A DNA stretch of 64,000 nt from Microbacterium sp. SYP-A9085 (GTDB lineage Bacteria > Actinomycetota > Actinomycetes > Actinomycetales > Microbacteriaceae), in assembly GCF_009649635.1 (NCBI RefSeq), contig NZ_WJII01000001.1:806001-870000 (forward strand). Reading direction: 5' to 3'. This document shows, piece after piece, positions 44,302 through 52,906 of this stretch. Each line of letters begins with the position of its first letter. The first letter of the stretch is position 1. The notes beneath the pieces are model-generated. The model was given only the letters and a program-made list of their open reading frames with translations. It had not been told where the DNA came from and searched no databases. Position numbers and translations under genes: made by a program.

Positions 44302-45660
44302 GTGAGCATCCCGACCCTGTCCGCCGAACAGGACGAGCTGTTCCGGCTCATCGAGGACTCCCGGGACCACGTGTTCGTGACCGGCCGGGCCGGCACCGGC
44401 AAGTCCACGCTGCTGAACCACCTCGCCTGGAACACCGACAAGCAGATCGCGGTGTGCGCGCCCACGGGCGTGGCGGCGCTGAACGTCGAGGGGCAGACCA
44501 TCCACTCGCTGTTCAAGCTGCCGATCGGGCTGATCGGCGCGAAGGACGAGCCGCAGTCGGATGCCACGCGCAAACTGCTGAACGCGATCGACACGCTCGT
44601 GATCGACGAGATCTCGATGGTGAACGCCGACCTGATGGATGCGGTCGACCGGGCCCTGCGGATGGCCCGCGGGCGCCGCGCGGAGCCGTTCGGCGGCGTG
44701 CAGGTGGTCATGTTCGGCGACCCGTACCAGCTGGCGCCGGTGCCGCCGCGCGGCGACGAGCGCCGCTATATCGACGACCACTACCGGTCGTTCTGGTTCT
44801 TCGACGCGCACGTGTGGGCGGGCTCCGGCGCCGATGCGGACGGGCTGCTGGATGTCGGCACGTATGGCGCGGGGCTGCACATCCGGGAGCTGCGCGACAT
44901 CCACCGCCAGTCCGACCCCGTGTTCAAGGCCATGCTGAACGCGGTGCGGCACGGGCGCGTCACCGCCGACATCGCCCAGGTGCTCAACGACACCGGTGCC
45001 CGCCGTCCGCCCGAGCCCGTCGACGGGGAGCCGCCGATCATCACGCTGGCCACCCGCAACGACCGCGTGTCGGCGATCAACCAGCGGCACCTGAACGCGC
45101 TGCCGGGCCGCGCGCAGAGCGCCGTCGCCGAGATCAACGGCGACTTCGGCCGCGGCGACGCGTACCCCGCCGACGTCGACCTGCAACTCAAGGTGGGCGC
45201 CCAGGTGATGTTCCTGCGCAACGACACGCAGTCGTTCGGCGAGCCCCCGCGCTGGGTCAACGGCACTATCGGCACCGTCACCCGGATCGCCGGCGGCACG
45301 GTGCGCGTCGACGTGGACGGGGCCGAGCACGACGTCGAGCCGGCGGTGTGGGAGAAGTTCCGCTACGCGTACGACCCGGCCACGAAGGCGCTCAGCCGCG
45401 ACATCGTGGCGGAGTTCACGCAGTTCCCGCTGCGGCTGGCGTGGGCCGTCACGATCCACAAGTCGCAGGGCAAGACGTACGACCGTGCCGTCATCGACCT
45501 GGGATCGGGGGCATTCGCGCCGGGCCAGACCTACGTGGCGCTGTCGCGGCTCACGTCGCTGGAGGGCCTGTACCTGTCGCGCCCGCTGCGCCCCCGCGAC
45601 ATCCAGGTGGACCCCGACGTGCAGCGGTTCATGGCGGGGGTGCGCGCCGCGGCATCCTGA
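44302..45660 (+). CDS. PIF1/RecD2-like DNA helicase
   Basis: A 452-residue superfamily 1B helicase. Walker A is VTGRAGTGKST near residue 30, motif II is VIDEISMVNADLMD near 97, motif III is MFGDPYQLAPVPP, and the late motifs VTIHKSQGKTYDRAVIDLG and YVALSRLTSLEGLYL close the enzyme. It should unwind DNA 5' to 3', possibly G-quadruplexes as in PIF1. TACCAT lies six bases ahead of the GTG (leaderless). It diverges from the unknown membrane protein. Confidence 0.9.
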   Translation: MSIPTLSAEQDELFRLIEDSRDHVFVTGRAGTGKSTLLNHLAWNTDKQIAVCAPTGVAALNVEGQTIHSLFKLPIGLIGAKDEPQSDATRKLLNAIDTLVIDEISMVNADLMDAVDRALRMARGRRAEPFGGVQVVMFGDPYQLAPVPPRGDERRYIDDHYRSFWFFDAHVWAGSGADADGLLDVGTYGAGLHIRELRDIHRQSDPVFKAMLNAVRHGRVTADIAQVLNDTGARRPPEPVDGEPPIITLATRNDRVSAINQRHLNALPGRAQSAVAEINGDFGRGDAYPADVDLQLKVGAQVMFLRNDTQSFGEPPRWVNGTIGTVTRIAGGTVRVDVDGAEHDVEPAVWEKFRYAYDPATKALSRDIVAEFTQFPLRLAWAVTIHKSQGKTYDRAVIDLGSGAFAPGQTYVALSRLTSLEGLYLSRPLRPRDIQVDPDVQRFMAGVRAAAS

Positions 45661-45761
45661 CCGGTCGGTGAGCGCATCCTCATCCGGGCGGCCGCAGTCG
45701 GCGCCGGAACCGCGCAGGCTGGTGTGTTTGAATGTCTTGCGCACGATCATCGGGGGTGAGG

Positions 45762-47033
45762 ATGCCGGTCCGGAGCGGATTGCGACGCGCCGCCGCCGCG
45801 GCGGCCGCTGTGTTCGCGCTGACCCTCGTCGCGGCGGGGTGCTCGGCGGACCCGGTTCCCGGCAGCAGCGCGTCGTCCACGCAGCAGGATCTGCCCAAGG
45901 CCACGCGCGACCAACTGCACAGCGCCGTCATCGATGCGATGACCGCGTCGGGCGCCTCCGGCGCCATCGTCGGCGTGTGGGCGCCGTGGAGCGGGGCATG
46001 GGTGGCGGGCCTCGGCACCTCGGTGGACGCCGACATGACGTTCCGCGCCGGGGCCATCACCCGGCCGATGATGTGCGACATCCTCTACCAGCTGGACGCC
46101 AAGGGGACCGTCGACCTCGGCGACAGCGTCACCAGGTACGTGGGCGGGATGCCGAAGTACAGCGAGGTCACGCTCGGCGACCTCTGCGACAGCACGAGCG
46201 GGATCGGCTCGTATCGCGCGCTGCTGGACGCGCAGCTGCTCGGCAATCCCACCCGGCAGTGGGATCCGCGCGAGCTCGTCGCGTATGGCGTGGGCCAGGT
46301 CGGTGGGGAGGTGCGCCCCGGGGTGGCGTATCGGGATTCCGATGCCGGCTACCTGCTGCTGGGGCTCGCTCTCGAGCGCGCCACCGGGAAGAGCCCGTCG
46401 GAGCTGCTGCGCGAGTACGTGGTCGCGCCGCTCGGACTCGGGCACACCGCGCTGCCCGGGCCCGCCGCCGCGGCGCCCGGGGTCGCCGGATCCGAGCCGC
46501 TGCGCGGCTACTACCTCGGCGAGCGCACCAAGAGCGGCGCCTACGCGTGCGACAAGCCCACCGAGATCACCGAGCAGTCCGCCAGCTACGGCGCCACCGA
46601 TTCGGGGGTCGTGTCCGACATCCACGACCTTGGGACGTACGTGCGCGCCCTCGCCACCGGGCAGCTCGTCAAGGACAAGAAGCGCTTCGCCGACGCGCTG
46701 CCGGTCACGGATGGCGCGCCCGCCTGGTTCACCACCGCCGGCGGCGCCGTCACGATGGGACCGCTGATCGGCCAGTACGGGGCGACGGCGGGATATCTGA
46801 CGGCCGCATTCTCCGACCCGAAGAGCGGGCTGACGGTGGCCGTCGTGCTAAACAACTCGTCGATGGGGCGCGGCGCCATCGTGGACCTCAGCCGCGAGCT
46901 GGCCGCTATTGCGTCGAAGGCCCCGGCCGCCGAGGGTGCCGACGCGCCCGCGGTCGGCCTGCCGTGGACGGCGGAGCAGTTCCACGACTCGATCGCCAAG
47001 AACGCTATCTGCGCCGCTGCGAAGAAGAAGTGA
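45762..47033 (+). CDS. Beta-lactamase-fold lipoprotein lacking catalytic residues
   Basis: A 423-residue lipoprotein (lipobox LVAAGC near residue 27) with the serine beta-lactamase/D-Ala-D-Ala carboxypeptidase fold. The expected SxxK reads A-I-T-R (MTFRAGAITRPMM), losing both nucleophile and Lys, and the YxN motif reads Y-R-D (VAYRDSDAGYLLLG). The rest of the fold, including LGDLCDSTSGI and GATDSGVVSDIHDLGTYVRAL, is intact and the frame is open. It is therefore a pseudoenzyme, probably a binder of a cell-wall ligand. The ATG gives a compact signal peptide. Confidence 0.85.
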   Translation: MPVRSGLRRAAAAAAAVFALTLVAAGCSADPVPGSSASSTQQDLPKATRDQLHSAVIDAMTASGASGAIVGVWAPWSGAWVAGLGTSVDADMTFRAGAITRPMMCDILYQLDAKGTVDLGDSVTRYVGGMPKYSEVTLGDLCDSTSGIGSYRALLDAQLLGNPTRQWDPRELVAYGVGQVGGEVRPGVAYRDSDAGYLLLGLALERATGKSPSELLREYVVAPLGLGHTALPGPAAAAPGVAGSEPLRGYYLGERTKSGAYACDKPTEITEQSASYGATDSGVVSDIHDLGTYVRALATGQLVKDKKRFADALPVTDGAPAWFTTAGGAVTMGPLIGQYGATAGYLTAAFSDPKSGLTVAVVLNNSSMGRGAIVDLSRELAAIASKAPAAEGADAPAVGLPWTAEQFHDSIAKNAICAAAKKK

Positions 47034-48067
47034 CGCGGTCGGCGCGCTCCGGCGCGATCTGGGCGACGAGCCTCGTCATCGCCGGCGAGATCTGCATGGA
47101 CATCGGCGCCGCCATCGCGGTGCTCGTGTTCCCGCAGGTCGGGCCGCTCGGCATGGTGATGCTGCGCCTGGTTTTCTCCGCGCTCGTGCTGCTGGTCCTC
47201 ACGCGGCCGCGAGTCCGCGGGCACGGGCGCTCGGACTGGCTGTCCGTGCTCGGCTACGGCACGGTCCTGGCGACCATGAACGGGCTGTTCTACCTCGCGC
47301 TGGACCGACTGCCGCTCGGCGTCACGGTCACGATCGAGGTGCTGGGGCCGCTCGTGCTGTCGATCGTCGCGAGCCGCCGCGCGTCGGCCTGGCTGTGGGC
47401 GCTGATAGCGCTCGCCGGCGTGGTGTGCCTGGGCGGAGGCGGATGGGATCGCCTGGACCCGGTGGGTGTGCTGTTCGCCCTCGGCGCCGCCGCGAGCTGG
47501 GCGTTCTACATCCTGTCGGCCGCGCGGGTGGGCAGGCGGTTCCCGAAGCTCGACGGCCTCGCGCTCGCGATGACGGTGGGCGCCGTGCTGTCACTGCCGT
47601 TCGGGATCGCCGCCGCCGGCGCGAGCCTGCTGCGGCCCGAGGTGCTGGGGCTCGGTGCGGCGGTCGCCCTGCTGTCCAGCACCATCCCGTACGCGCTGGA
47701 GCTGATCGCACTGCGCCGGATCCCGGCATCCGCGTTCGCGATCCTGATGAGCATGTCGCCGGCCACCGCGGCCCTGGCCGGTCTGGTGCTGCTGGGCCAG
47801 GAGCTGACGCTGCTCGAGCTGGCCGGCATAGCGCTCGTGATCGCCGCCGGGATCGGAGCGGTCCGGACCGGGGTCGCCGAGGCCGAGACATCCGGCCGCG
47901 GCTCCGGCCCGCCGACGACCGCGACCGGTGCGCTCACGGTGCCGGGAGTGATCCTGGCCGATCCCACCGGGCCGCTCGCGATCCTGAACCCGCCGCTGAC
48001 CGGACCGATCCAGACGCAGCCCCCCTCCGGCGGGCCCGAGGAGCCCTTCGCCGAGCCCCTCGCCTGA
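47030..48067 (+). CDS. EamA/RhtA family inner-membrane exporter
   Basis: A 345-residue drug/metabolite transporter with ten membrane segments in two EamA repeats (about 10-135 and 150-280), including LGVTVTIEVLGPLVLSIV and SSTIPYALELIALRRIPASAFAILMSMSP (read in parts). The latter resembles RhtA, which exports threonine and homoserine. A 55-residue Pro/Gly/Thr-rich cytoplasmic tail is added. The GTG overlaps the previous stop as GTGA. Confidence 0.88.
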   Translation: MTRSARSGAIWATSLVIAGEICMDIGAAIAVLVFPQVGPLGMVMLRLVFSALVLLVLTRPRVRGHGRSDWLSVLGYGTVLATMNGLFYLALDRLPLGVTVTIEVLGPLVLSIVASRRASAWLWALIALAGVVCLGGGGWDRLDPVGVLFALGAAASWAFYILSAARVGRRFPKLDGLALAMTVGAVLSLPFGIAAAGASLLRPEVLGLGAAVALLSSTIPYALELIALRRIPASAFAILMSMSPATAALAGLVLLGQELTLLELAGIALVIAAGIGAVRTGVAEAETSGRGSGPPTTATGALTVPGVILADPTGPLAILNPPLTGPIQTQPPSGGPEEPFAEPLA

Positions 48068-48103
48068 CCTCGTCCCCGAGCCACCCCGCCCCTGCTGCTG
48101 ACC

Positions 48104-48172
48104 GCGAGAGTGCATCTGACGGACGAGAGTGTGGTTGTTTCCCGCTCCCTCGTCCGTCAGATGCACTCTCGC
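48104..48172 (+). repeat. Palindromic repeat family A, copy 3 (69 bp)
   Basis: A perfect 24-base stem opening GCGAGAGTGCATCTGAC, loop containing GTGGTTGTTTCCCGC. It lies between the convergent exporter and surface-protein genes, where it could end both transcripts. Confidence 0.92.
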
Positions 48173-48185
48173 CGGAGGGGGACGG

Positions 48186-48926
48186 TCACTCGGAGAGGCG
48201 CTGGTCGGTGTTCGTGTAGGCGATGGCGTCGGCGCTCGTGCCGACAAGGCCGAGGGTCACGCGCAGGATGCCGGGGGCGATGCCGTCCTTCGGCGGCGGC
48301 GTCTCCGCCCCGAGCGTGTACGCGGTCCCGTCGGCGGTGGTTCCCGTGAGCGAGTTGACGTAGACGCGCACGTGGCCGCGCAGCGTCATCGTGTCGGCGG
48401 TTGTCGCGAGGGTCGGACCGGTCCCGCGGCGCACCGTGAGCGCGAACCCCTGGATCGTGATGCTCTCGGCGCTCAGCCGCAGCACCGTGACGCGTGTGCC
48501 GTTCGCGAGCCGCACCCGGACCGGCGCGACGCCCTGCAGGCCGGTGAACGACAGCGACCGCGCGCCGAGCTGCGCCGGCGGCTGGGTGAACACCATGCTG
48601 TCATCGTCCGTGACGACCCCCGGCGGCGATGTCGATCCGCTCGGCGAGGGCGATGGCAGCGGACTCCCGCCGCCGGGCAGCCCCGGCAGACTCGGCCCGC
48701 CCGGTAGCGCCGGAAACCCCGGCACTCCGGGCAGGCTCGGCGATGGGGACGGCGTGGGGATGGCCGGCGTGAGCGGGCAGGGCAGCAGAATCGGCAGGCA
48801 GAACTGAGCGGATGCGGGAGCCGCCGTCGCCACCGTCGCACCCGCCACGAGCGCGGCCACCGCAATCGCCGCGGTCGCGAGCAGGCCCACTCGTCGTCGC
48901 CGGTCGGTCCGCGTGGGACCCCTCAT
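48186..48926 (-). CDS. Secreted Pro-rich protein of the DUF6230/DUF6114 locus
   Basis: A 246-residue exported protein: an Arg-rich start and signal peptide ending near ASAQF (about residue 41), a Cys pair (FCLPILLPC), a Pro/Gly/Ser-rich stretch to about residue 105, then a beta-rich domain of about 140 residues (VRVRLANGTRVTVLRLSAESITIQGF, read in parts). No family is recognised. It is the third gene of the operon and overlaps the DUF6114 gene by ATGA. Confidence 0.75.
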   Translation of the reverse strand: MRGPTRTDRRRRVGLLATAAIAVAALVAGATVATAAPASAQFCLPILLPCPLTPAIPTPSPSPSLPGVPGFPALPGGPSLPGLPGGGSPLPSPSPSGSTSPPGVVTDDDSMVFTQPPAQLGARSLSFTGLQGVAPVRVRLANGTRVTVLRLSAESITIQGFALTVRRGTGPTLATTADTMTLRGHVRVYVNSLTGTTADGTAYTLGAETPPPKDGIAPGILRVTLGLVGTSADAIAYTNTDQRLSE

Positions 48927-49528
48927 GCGGCGCCGTCCGCGGCGTCGGCGTCCGCAAGACCGGCCTCCGCGAGACCGGCGTCCGCGAGACCGGCGTCCGC
49001 GAGACCGGCGTCCGCGAGACCGGCGTCCGCGAGACCGGCGTCCGCAACATCGGCGCGGGCAAGGTCGGCGCGGTCAGGGTCGGCGTCGTCGCGCGCGTCC
49101 GGCGCGGTCCGCAGCATCCACGCGACGACGAGGACGCCGCCGACGCAGCCGAGGATCATCCCGAGCAGGAACCCGCCGAGGTTCACCCCGATCAGCGAGT
49201 ACACCGCGACGGCGAGTGCAAGCACGCCGTAGAACACGTGGTGCGCGGGCATCGCGACGGCGAGCGCCCCCAGCAGCACCAGCGCGATCGGGATCACCGT
49301 CGCCTGGAAGCCCTCGATGCCGAGTTGCACATGGAGATGTCCGAGGTCGAGCTGGCCGGAGAAGAAGATCTCCACGCCCGCCAGCGCCACCAGCAGCCCG
49401 CCGACGAACGGCCGCCGGCGCCGCCAGGCCGCGAACCGGGTCCACGCGGCCGTCAACCCGGTGGGCGCAGCAGTGGACCGCGCCGCGGGTGTGGTGCGGC
49501 GCCGCTGCGGCATCCGGGTCAGAAGCAT
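48923..49528 (-). CDS. DUF6114 family membrane protein
   Basis: A 201-residue protein with three to four membrane segments: FVGGLLVALAGVEIFF, ATVIPIALVLLGALAVAMP, VFYGVLALAVAVYSLIGVNLGG and LLGMILGCVGGVLVVAW in order. This is the DUF6114 family, usually next to DUF6230. The C-terminus ends in about seven ADAGL pentapeptides encoded by a 15-bp tandem array. The start is uncertain; the ATG used overlaps the DUF6230 end by ten bases. Confidence 0.78.
   Translation of the reverse strand: MLLTRMPQRRRTTPAARSTAAPTGLTAAWTRFAAWRRRRPFVGGLLVALAGVEIFFSGQLDLGHLHVQLGIEGFQATVIPIALVLLGALAVAMPAHHVFYGVLALAVAVYSLIGVNLGGFLLGMILGCVGGVLVVAWMLRTAPDARDDADPDRADLARADVADAGLADAGLADAGLADAGLADAGLAEAGLADADAADGAA
48947..49051 (+). 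repeat. 15-bp tandem repeat inside the DUF6114 gene
   Basis: Seven consecutive 15-base units (consensus GGCGTCCGCGAGACC) with only five substitutions in total. On the minus strand they encode ADAGL repeats at the protein's C-terminus. Confidence 0.92.
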
Positions 49529-50115
49529 CCCTTCGATCCGTCCGTGAGCTTCAGCGTCATGCCGGTGAGCGTGAACACCGACGCCTGCGTGCTCCACGCC
49601 GTCTGCTGCAGATTCGTGATCTTCACGGAATCGGCGTCCTGCGCGAAGTCGCCCGCCGAGCCCTTCGCTCCCGTGTGCACGGTCGACGCGTCGACGCCGA
49701 TGCGGATGTTCGTGAACGACGAGTCGCCCTTCAGGCCCGTCATCCCGATCTGGAGGTCGGATGCCGTGGCCGGCGCATCACCGCCCCCGGCCGTGATGAG
49801 GACTCCGACCTTGCCGAGCGGGGTCTCGGCCACGACGGACTGGCACAGGTCGTGGAGGGTGGCCGAGGCGATGTTCGCTATCGCGACGGCGTGCTCGACG
49901 CCGGCGGTGTCCTTCGCGACGCCCGCGTACTGCGAGAATCCGGTGCCGTCCAGCTGTGACGCGCTGATCTGGAACTGGCTTCCGGAGACCGCGAACGACA
50001 CGGGGACCGCACCCTGTGCGACGCCCGCGGTGAGCAGCGTCACGGCGGCGGCGACCGGGATCGCGGTCAGGGTGAGGCGCCCCGCGTGCGAGCGGGTGAA
50101 GCGGCGGAACGTCAT
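49519..50115 (-). CDS. DUF6230 family secreted protein
   Basis: A 198-residue protein with an N-terminal hydrophobic signal (about 15-35) and a beta-rich exported domain (PVSFAVSGSQFQISASQLDGTGF near the start, LQIGMTGLKGDSSFTNIRIG later). DUF6230 proteins occur across Actinobacteria next to DUF6114 and have no known function. A late Cys pairs with an internal Cys, suggesting a disulfide. AAAGGGAGG precedes the ATG. First gene of the operon under the TetR operator. Confidence 0.83.
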   Translation of the reverse strand: MTFRRFTRSHAGRLTLTAIPVAAAVTLLTAGVAQGAVPVSFAVSGSQFQISASQLDGTGFSQYAGVAKDTAGVEHAVAIANIASATLHDLCQSVVAETPLGKVGVLITAGGGDAPATASDLQIGMTGLKGDSSFTNIRIGVDASTVHTGAKGSAGDFAQDADSVKITNLQQTAWSTQASVFTLTGMTLKLTDGSKGCF

Positions 50116-50163
50116 CGGGCCTCCCTTTTCGAGGGCGCGGCGGCGTCGTCGCGTCCGGGACTG

Positions 50164-50210
50164 AGCCTACGTCTTATTGACTCTCCGTCAATAAGAAGGA
50201 CGATTAGGCT
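50164..50210 (+). promoter_or_regulatory. TetR operator between divergent promoters
   Basis: A perfect ten-base inverted repeat TCTTATTGAC / GTCAATAAGA with a five-base spacer (50172-50196). Minus strand: -35 TTGACG, 17-base spacer, -10 TAGGCT (50169-50164), driving the DUF6230 operon. Plus strand: -10 TAGGCT (50205-50210) six bases before the TetR ATG. The operator overlaps the minus -35 and abuts the plus -10, so one bound repressor would shut both. Confidence 0.85.
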
Positions 50211-50216
50211 TCTTTC

Positions 50217-50816
50217 ATGTCTGACGACCGCCGCCGGCGGCTGACCCCGGACGAACGGCGCGCCCAGCTCGTCGCGCTCGGCGTGAACTTCCTCACCGAC
50301 CACACCCTCGACGAGCTCACTATCGACGAGGTCTCGGCACGAGCCGGTGTCTCGCGGGCGCTCGTGTTCCACTATTTCGGGACGCGGCAGGGCCTGCACC
50401 GGGCCGTCGTGCTGACCGCCCGCGACAGCCTGCTGCGCGCGAGCGAGCCGCGTCCGGAGCTGCCGCCTCAGGAGCGGTTCCGCGACACGCTCACCCGGAT
50501 CGTGACGTTCGTGCGCGAGCACCGCGGCACGTTCTACTCGCTCGTGCGCGGAGTGGCCAGCGGGGATGCCGCGGTCCGGACCGTGATCGACGAGTCGCGC
50601 GACGAGAATGCCCGACGCCTCCTGGATGTCTTCCTCGAGCTGGGCGCGCCCGACGGCGACCTGCTGCGCGTGGCCCTGCGCTCATGGGTGGGCTTCGCGG
50701 AGGAGGTGCTCGTCGAGCTCGCCGTGGACGCCGACCGCCCCGTCGACGAGATCGTCTCGTTCCTCGAACGCACCGCGCGCGGCGTCGTGGCCGCCGTCGG
50801 CCCCGCCCGCACCTGA
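50217..50816 (+). CDS. TetR family regulator of the DUF6230 locus
   Basis: A 199-residue regulator with helix-turn-helix LTIDEVSARAGVSRALVFHYFG (about 34-55, read in parts) and a C-terminal ligand domain (about 90-195). It is leaderless and divergent from the DUF6230-DUF6114 operon, sharing the palindrome at 50172-50196. The ligand is unknown; the surface-protein context suggests a lipid or envelope stress signal. Confidence 0.9.
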   Translation: MSDDRRRRLTPDERRAQLVALGVNFLTDHTLDELTIDEVSARAGVSRALVFHYFGTRQGLHRAVVLTARDSLLRASEPRPELPPQERFRDTLTRIVTFVREHRGTFYSLVRGVASGDAAVRTVIDESRDENARRLLDVFLELGAPDGDLLRVALRSWVGFAEEVLVELAVDADRPVDEIVSFLERTARGVVAAVGPART

Positions 50817-50847
50817 CATCCCGGGCCGCCGTCTCGACGGGCGAACC

Positions 50848-50916
50848 GCGAGGGTACAGCTGGTGGACGAAGGTAGGGGTGGTTCCCGCACCCTCGGCGA
50901 CCAGTTGTACCCTCGC
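50848..50916 (+). repeat. Palindromic repeat family A, diverged copy (69 bp)
   Basis: GCGAGGGTACAGCTGGT pairs with the closing ACCAGTTGTACCCTCGC. Length, loop pattern (GGGGTGGTTCCCGCACC) and position after a stop codon match the other family A copies, but about a third of arm positions differ with the pairing kept. Confidence 0.82.
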
Positions 50917-50956
50917 GGGCAGGATCGTTGGGACAATGGCGGAAGGAGAGGACGAC

Positions 50957-51466
50957 ATGGACGCGAACGACGCCCCGCGCGGAGTCATCCTCGTCGGCGT
51001 TCAGGCGGGTCTCCCGGACGCCGTGCTGCGCGAGGCCGCACGTCTCGCTCGCGAGCTGCGCCTCGACCTCGTCTGCGCGCACGTCGACCTGGAGCGGTAC
51101 ACCGTCGGCGAGCACCTCGACGGCTCGGTGCTCTCGCGCTCGATCGACCCGGATCTGCCCGACGAACGGGTCGGCGCGTTCGACGCCGCGCTGGCCGCGC
51201 ACATCGACGAGGTGCTCGCGGGCTCCGGCCTCACCTGGACCGGGCGCGAGCTTGCCGGCGACCCCGGTCGCGCGCTGGCGCGCCTCGCCGAGGCCGTCGA
51301 CGCCCGGTACATCGTCGTCGGCACCCGTGACGCCAGCGTCCGCGAGACGCTGCGCGAGTTCTTCCAGGGCTCCGTGGCCAGCCACCTCGCGCACCGGCAG
51401 CACCGTCCGCTGCTCGTGGTGCCGCTGCGCCCGATCACCGCGGACGAGCCGCTGCCGTGGGAGTGA
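50957..51466 (+). CDS. Universal stress protein
   Basis: A 169-residue UspA-fold protein. The ATP-loop-like end VVGTRDASVRETLREFFQGSVASHL followed by RPLLVVPL is conserved. The second ATG is chosen because AAGGAG stands nine bases before it; an ATG 21 bases earlier is also in frame. It is followed closely by two fluoride channel genes. Confidence 0.85.
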   Translation: MDANDAPRGVILVGVQAGLPDAVLREAARLARELRLDLVCAHVDLERYTVGEHLDGSVLSRSIDPDLPDERVGAFDAALAAHIDEVLAGSGLTWTGRELAGDPGRALARLAEAVDARYIVVGTRDASVRETLREFFQGSVASHLAHRQHRPLLVVPLRPITADEPLPWE

Positions 51467-51473
51467 CGGCGTG

Positions 51474-51896
51474 ATGTCGCCGCCTGTGCGGCCGGTGCAT
51501 CTGCGCTGGTCGGCGATCGGCCTCGTCACGGCGGGCGGCGCGATCGGCACGCTCGCGCGCTACCTGGTGTCGCTGCTCGTCCCGGAATGGGGCGGGATGC
51601 CGGTGCCGATCCTGATCATCAACGTGGTCGGGGCGTTCCTGCTGGGCTGGCTGCTGACATCCCTCGCCCGCGGTGGCGCGGACACCGGACGGCGGCGGAT
51701 GCTGCGGCTGTTCGCCGGCACCGGGATCCTCGGCGGGTTCACCACGTACTCGACGTTCGCGGTCGGCGCCGACGGATTGCTCGCCGCCGACCGGCCCTGG
51801 GTCGGCATCGTCTACGCCGTCGCGACCGTAGTGGTCGGGGCCGCGGCATCCGTCGCGGGCATCGCCCTGGGCGCCCGGCGCGGGGTCCGCGCATGA
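51474..51896 (+). CDS. crcB: Fluoride channel subunit CrcB/Fluc
   Basis: A 140-residue four-helix membrane protein that exports fluoride passively. NVVGAFLLGWLL near residue 50 and GGFTTYSTF near 90, with its conserved Phe box and Na+ site, are the family marks. Seven bases after the stress protein. The stop overlaps the second subunit (ATGA), so the two likely form an antiparallel heterodimer. Confidence 0.93.
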   Translation: MSPPVRPVHLRWSAIGLVTAGGAIGTLARYLVSLLVPEWGGMPVPILIINVVGAFLLGWLLTSLARGGADTGRRRMLRLFAGTGILGGFTTYSTFAVGADGLLAADRPWVGIVYAVATVVVGAAASVAGIALGARRGVRA

Positions 51897-52270
51897 TGCC
51901 GGTGCTGCTCGCGGTCGCCGTCGCGCTCGCCGGCGGGATCGGCGCCGCCTGCCGGATGATGCTGGACGGCGCGGTCCGGTCGTGGACGCGCCTGCCGTAT
52001 CCCGTCGGCACCACCGTGATCAACGTGACCGGGTCGTTCCTGCTCGGCGTCGTCACCGGGATCGCGGCGGCCCTCGGCCCGTGGGCGCTCGTCCTGGGCA
52101 CGGGGCTGCTCGGGGGCTACACGACGTTCTCCACCGCGAGTTTCGAGACCGTCCGGCTCGCGCGGGCCGGCCGGTGGCGCGCGGCGCTGATGAACGGATT
52201 CGGGATGCTGCTGCTCGCCCTTCTCGCCGCCTGGCTCGGGCTGTGGGCAGGGTCGGTCATCGGCGCCTGA
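51893..52270 (+). CDS. crcB: Fluoride channel subunit CrcB/Fluc, second
   Basis: A 125-residue partner with NVTGSFLLGVVTG and GGYTTFSTASFE, four membrane helices. Paired overlapping crcB genes are common in Gram-positive bacteria. No fluoride riboswitch was recognised upstream of the pair. Confidence 0.93.
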   Translation: MMPVLLAVAVALAGGIGAACRMMLDGAVRSWTRLPYPVGTTVINVTGSFLLGVVTGIAAALGPWALVLGTGLLGGYTTFSTASFETVRLARAGRWRAALMNGFGMLLLALLAAWLGLWAGSVIGA

Positions 52271-52305
52271 GCCGACCTCGTGACGGACGGCGAGATCCGG
52301 GCCCC

Positions 52306-52905
52306 TCAGCCGGTCGGTTCGCCGAGCGAGAGCATCAGCCGGTTCGCCCAGTTGAAGAACGCCGCGCTCTGGATGACGTCGACGATCGCCTGGTCGTCCA
52401 GGCCGACGGCGCGCAGCGCGTCGACGTGCGCGCGGCCGAAGTGCGCCGGGGTCGCCGTCAGCGCGGCAGCCGCCTCGATGATCGCCGTCCACCGGTCATC
52501 CTGCTCGCCGTCGATCCCGTCATCGAGCAGTCGCTGCACATCGCCGTGTCGAGCCGGCGCCTGGATCGATGCGAACCGGGAATGCACGGACGCGCAGTAC
52601 AGGCACCCGTTCGTCCGTGAGGTCGCGGCGGCCGACAGCTCCCGCTCGGCCCGGGCCAGGCCCGCATCGGTGTTGTAGAAGATGTCGTTGTCGGCGCGGG
52701 TGCGGGCGCCGAGCACCACGGGGTCCCGGACGAGCAGCCGGAAGTAGGGGCTGGCCGCGCGGCTGCGCTCCACGAGCGCCGCGTAGTCCTCGTCGGTGAG
52801 CTCGTCCAGCGGCTTCGGATCGAGCCAGGGCACCCAGCCGAGCTCGTCCTGCGTGAAGGCGTTCGGGGGCACGAGATCCGGGTACCGGATCACCATGGCG
52901 GACAT
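52306..52905 (-). CDS. Alkylhydroperoxidase-domain protein (Avi_7169-like)
   Basis: A 199-residue CMD/AhpD-fold protein with the redox Cys pair and His in SRTNGCLYCASVHSRF near residue 105. It resembles the peroxidase-related proteins that travel with a second CMD protein and a luciferase-like monooxygenase, both next to it here. Last gene of the cluster, one base from the gene before it. Confidence 0.85.
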   Translation of the reverse strand: MSAMVIRYPDLVPPNAFTQDELGWVPWLDPKPLDELTDEDYAALVERSRAASPYFRLLVRDPVVLGARTRADNDIFYNTDAGLARAERELSAAATSRTNGCLYCASVHSRFASIQAPARHGDVQRLLDDGIDGEQDDRWTAIIEAAAALTATPAHFGRAHVDALRAVGLDDQAIVDVIQSAAFFNWANRLMLSLGEPTG

Positions 52906-52906
52906 G

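Noticed and set aside
51400..51473. Fluoride riboswitch before the crcB pair
   Set aside because: Only seven bases separate the stress protein gene from crcB, and no fluoride aptamer motif is seen in the coding end.
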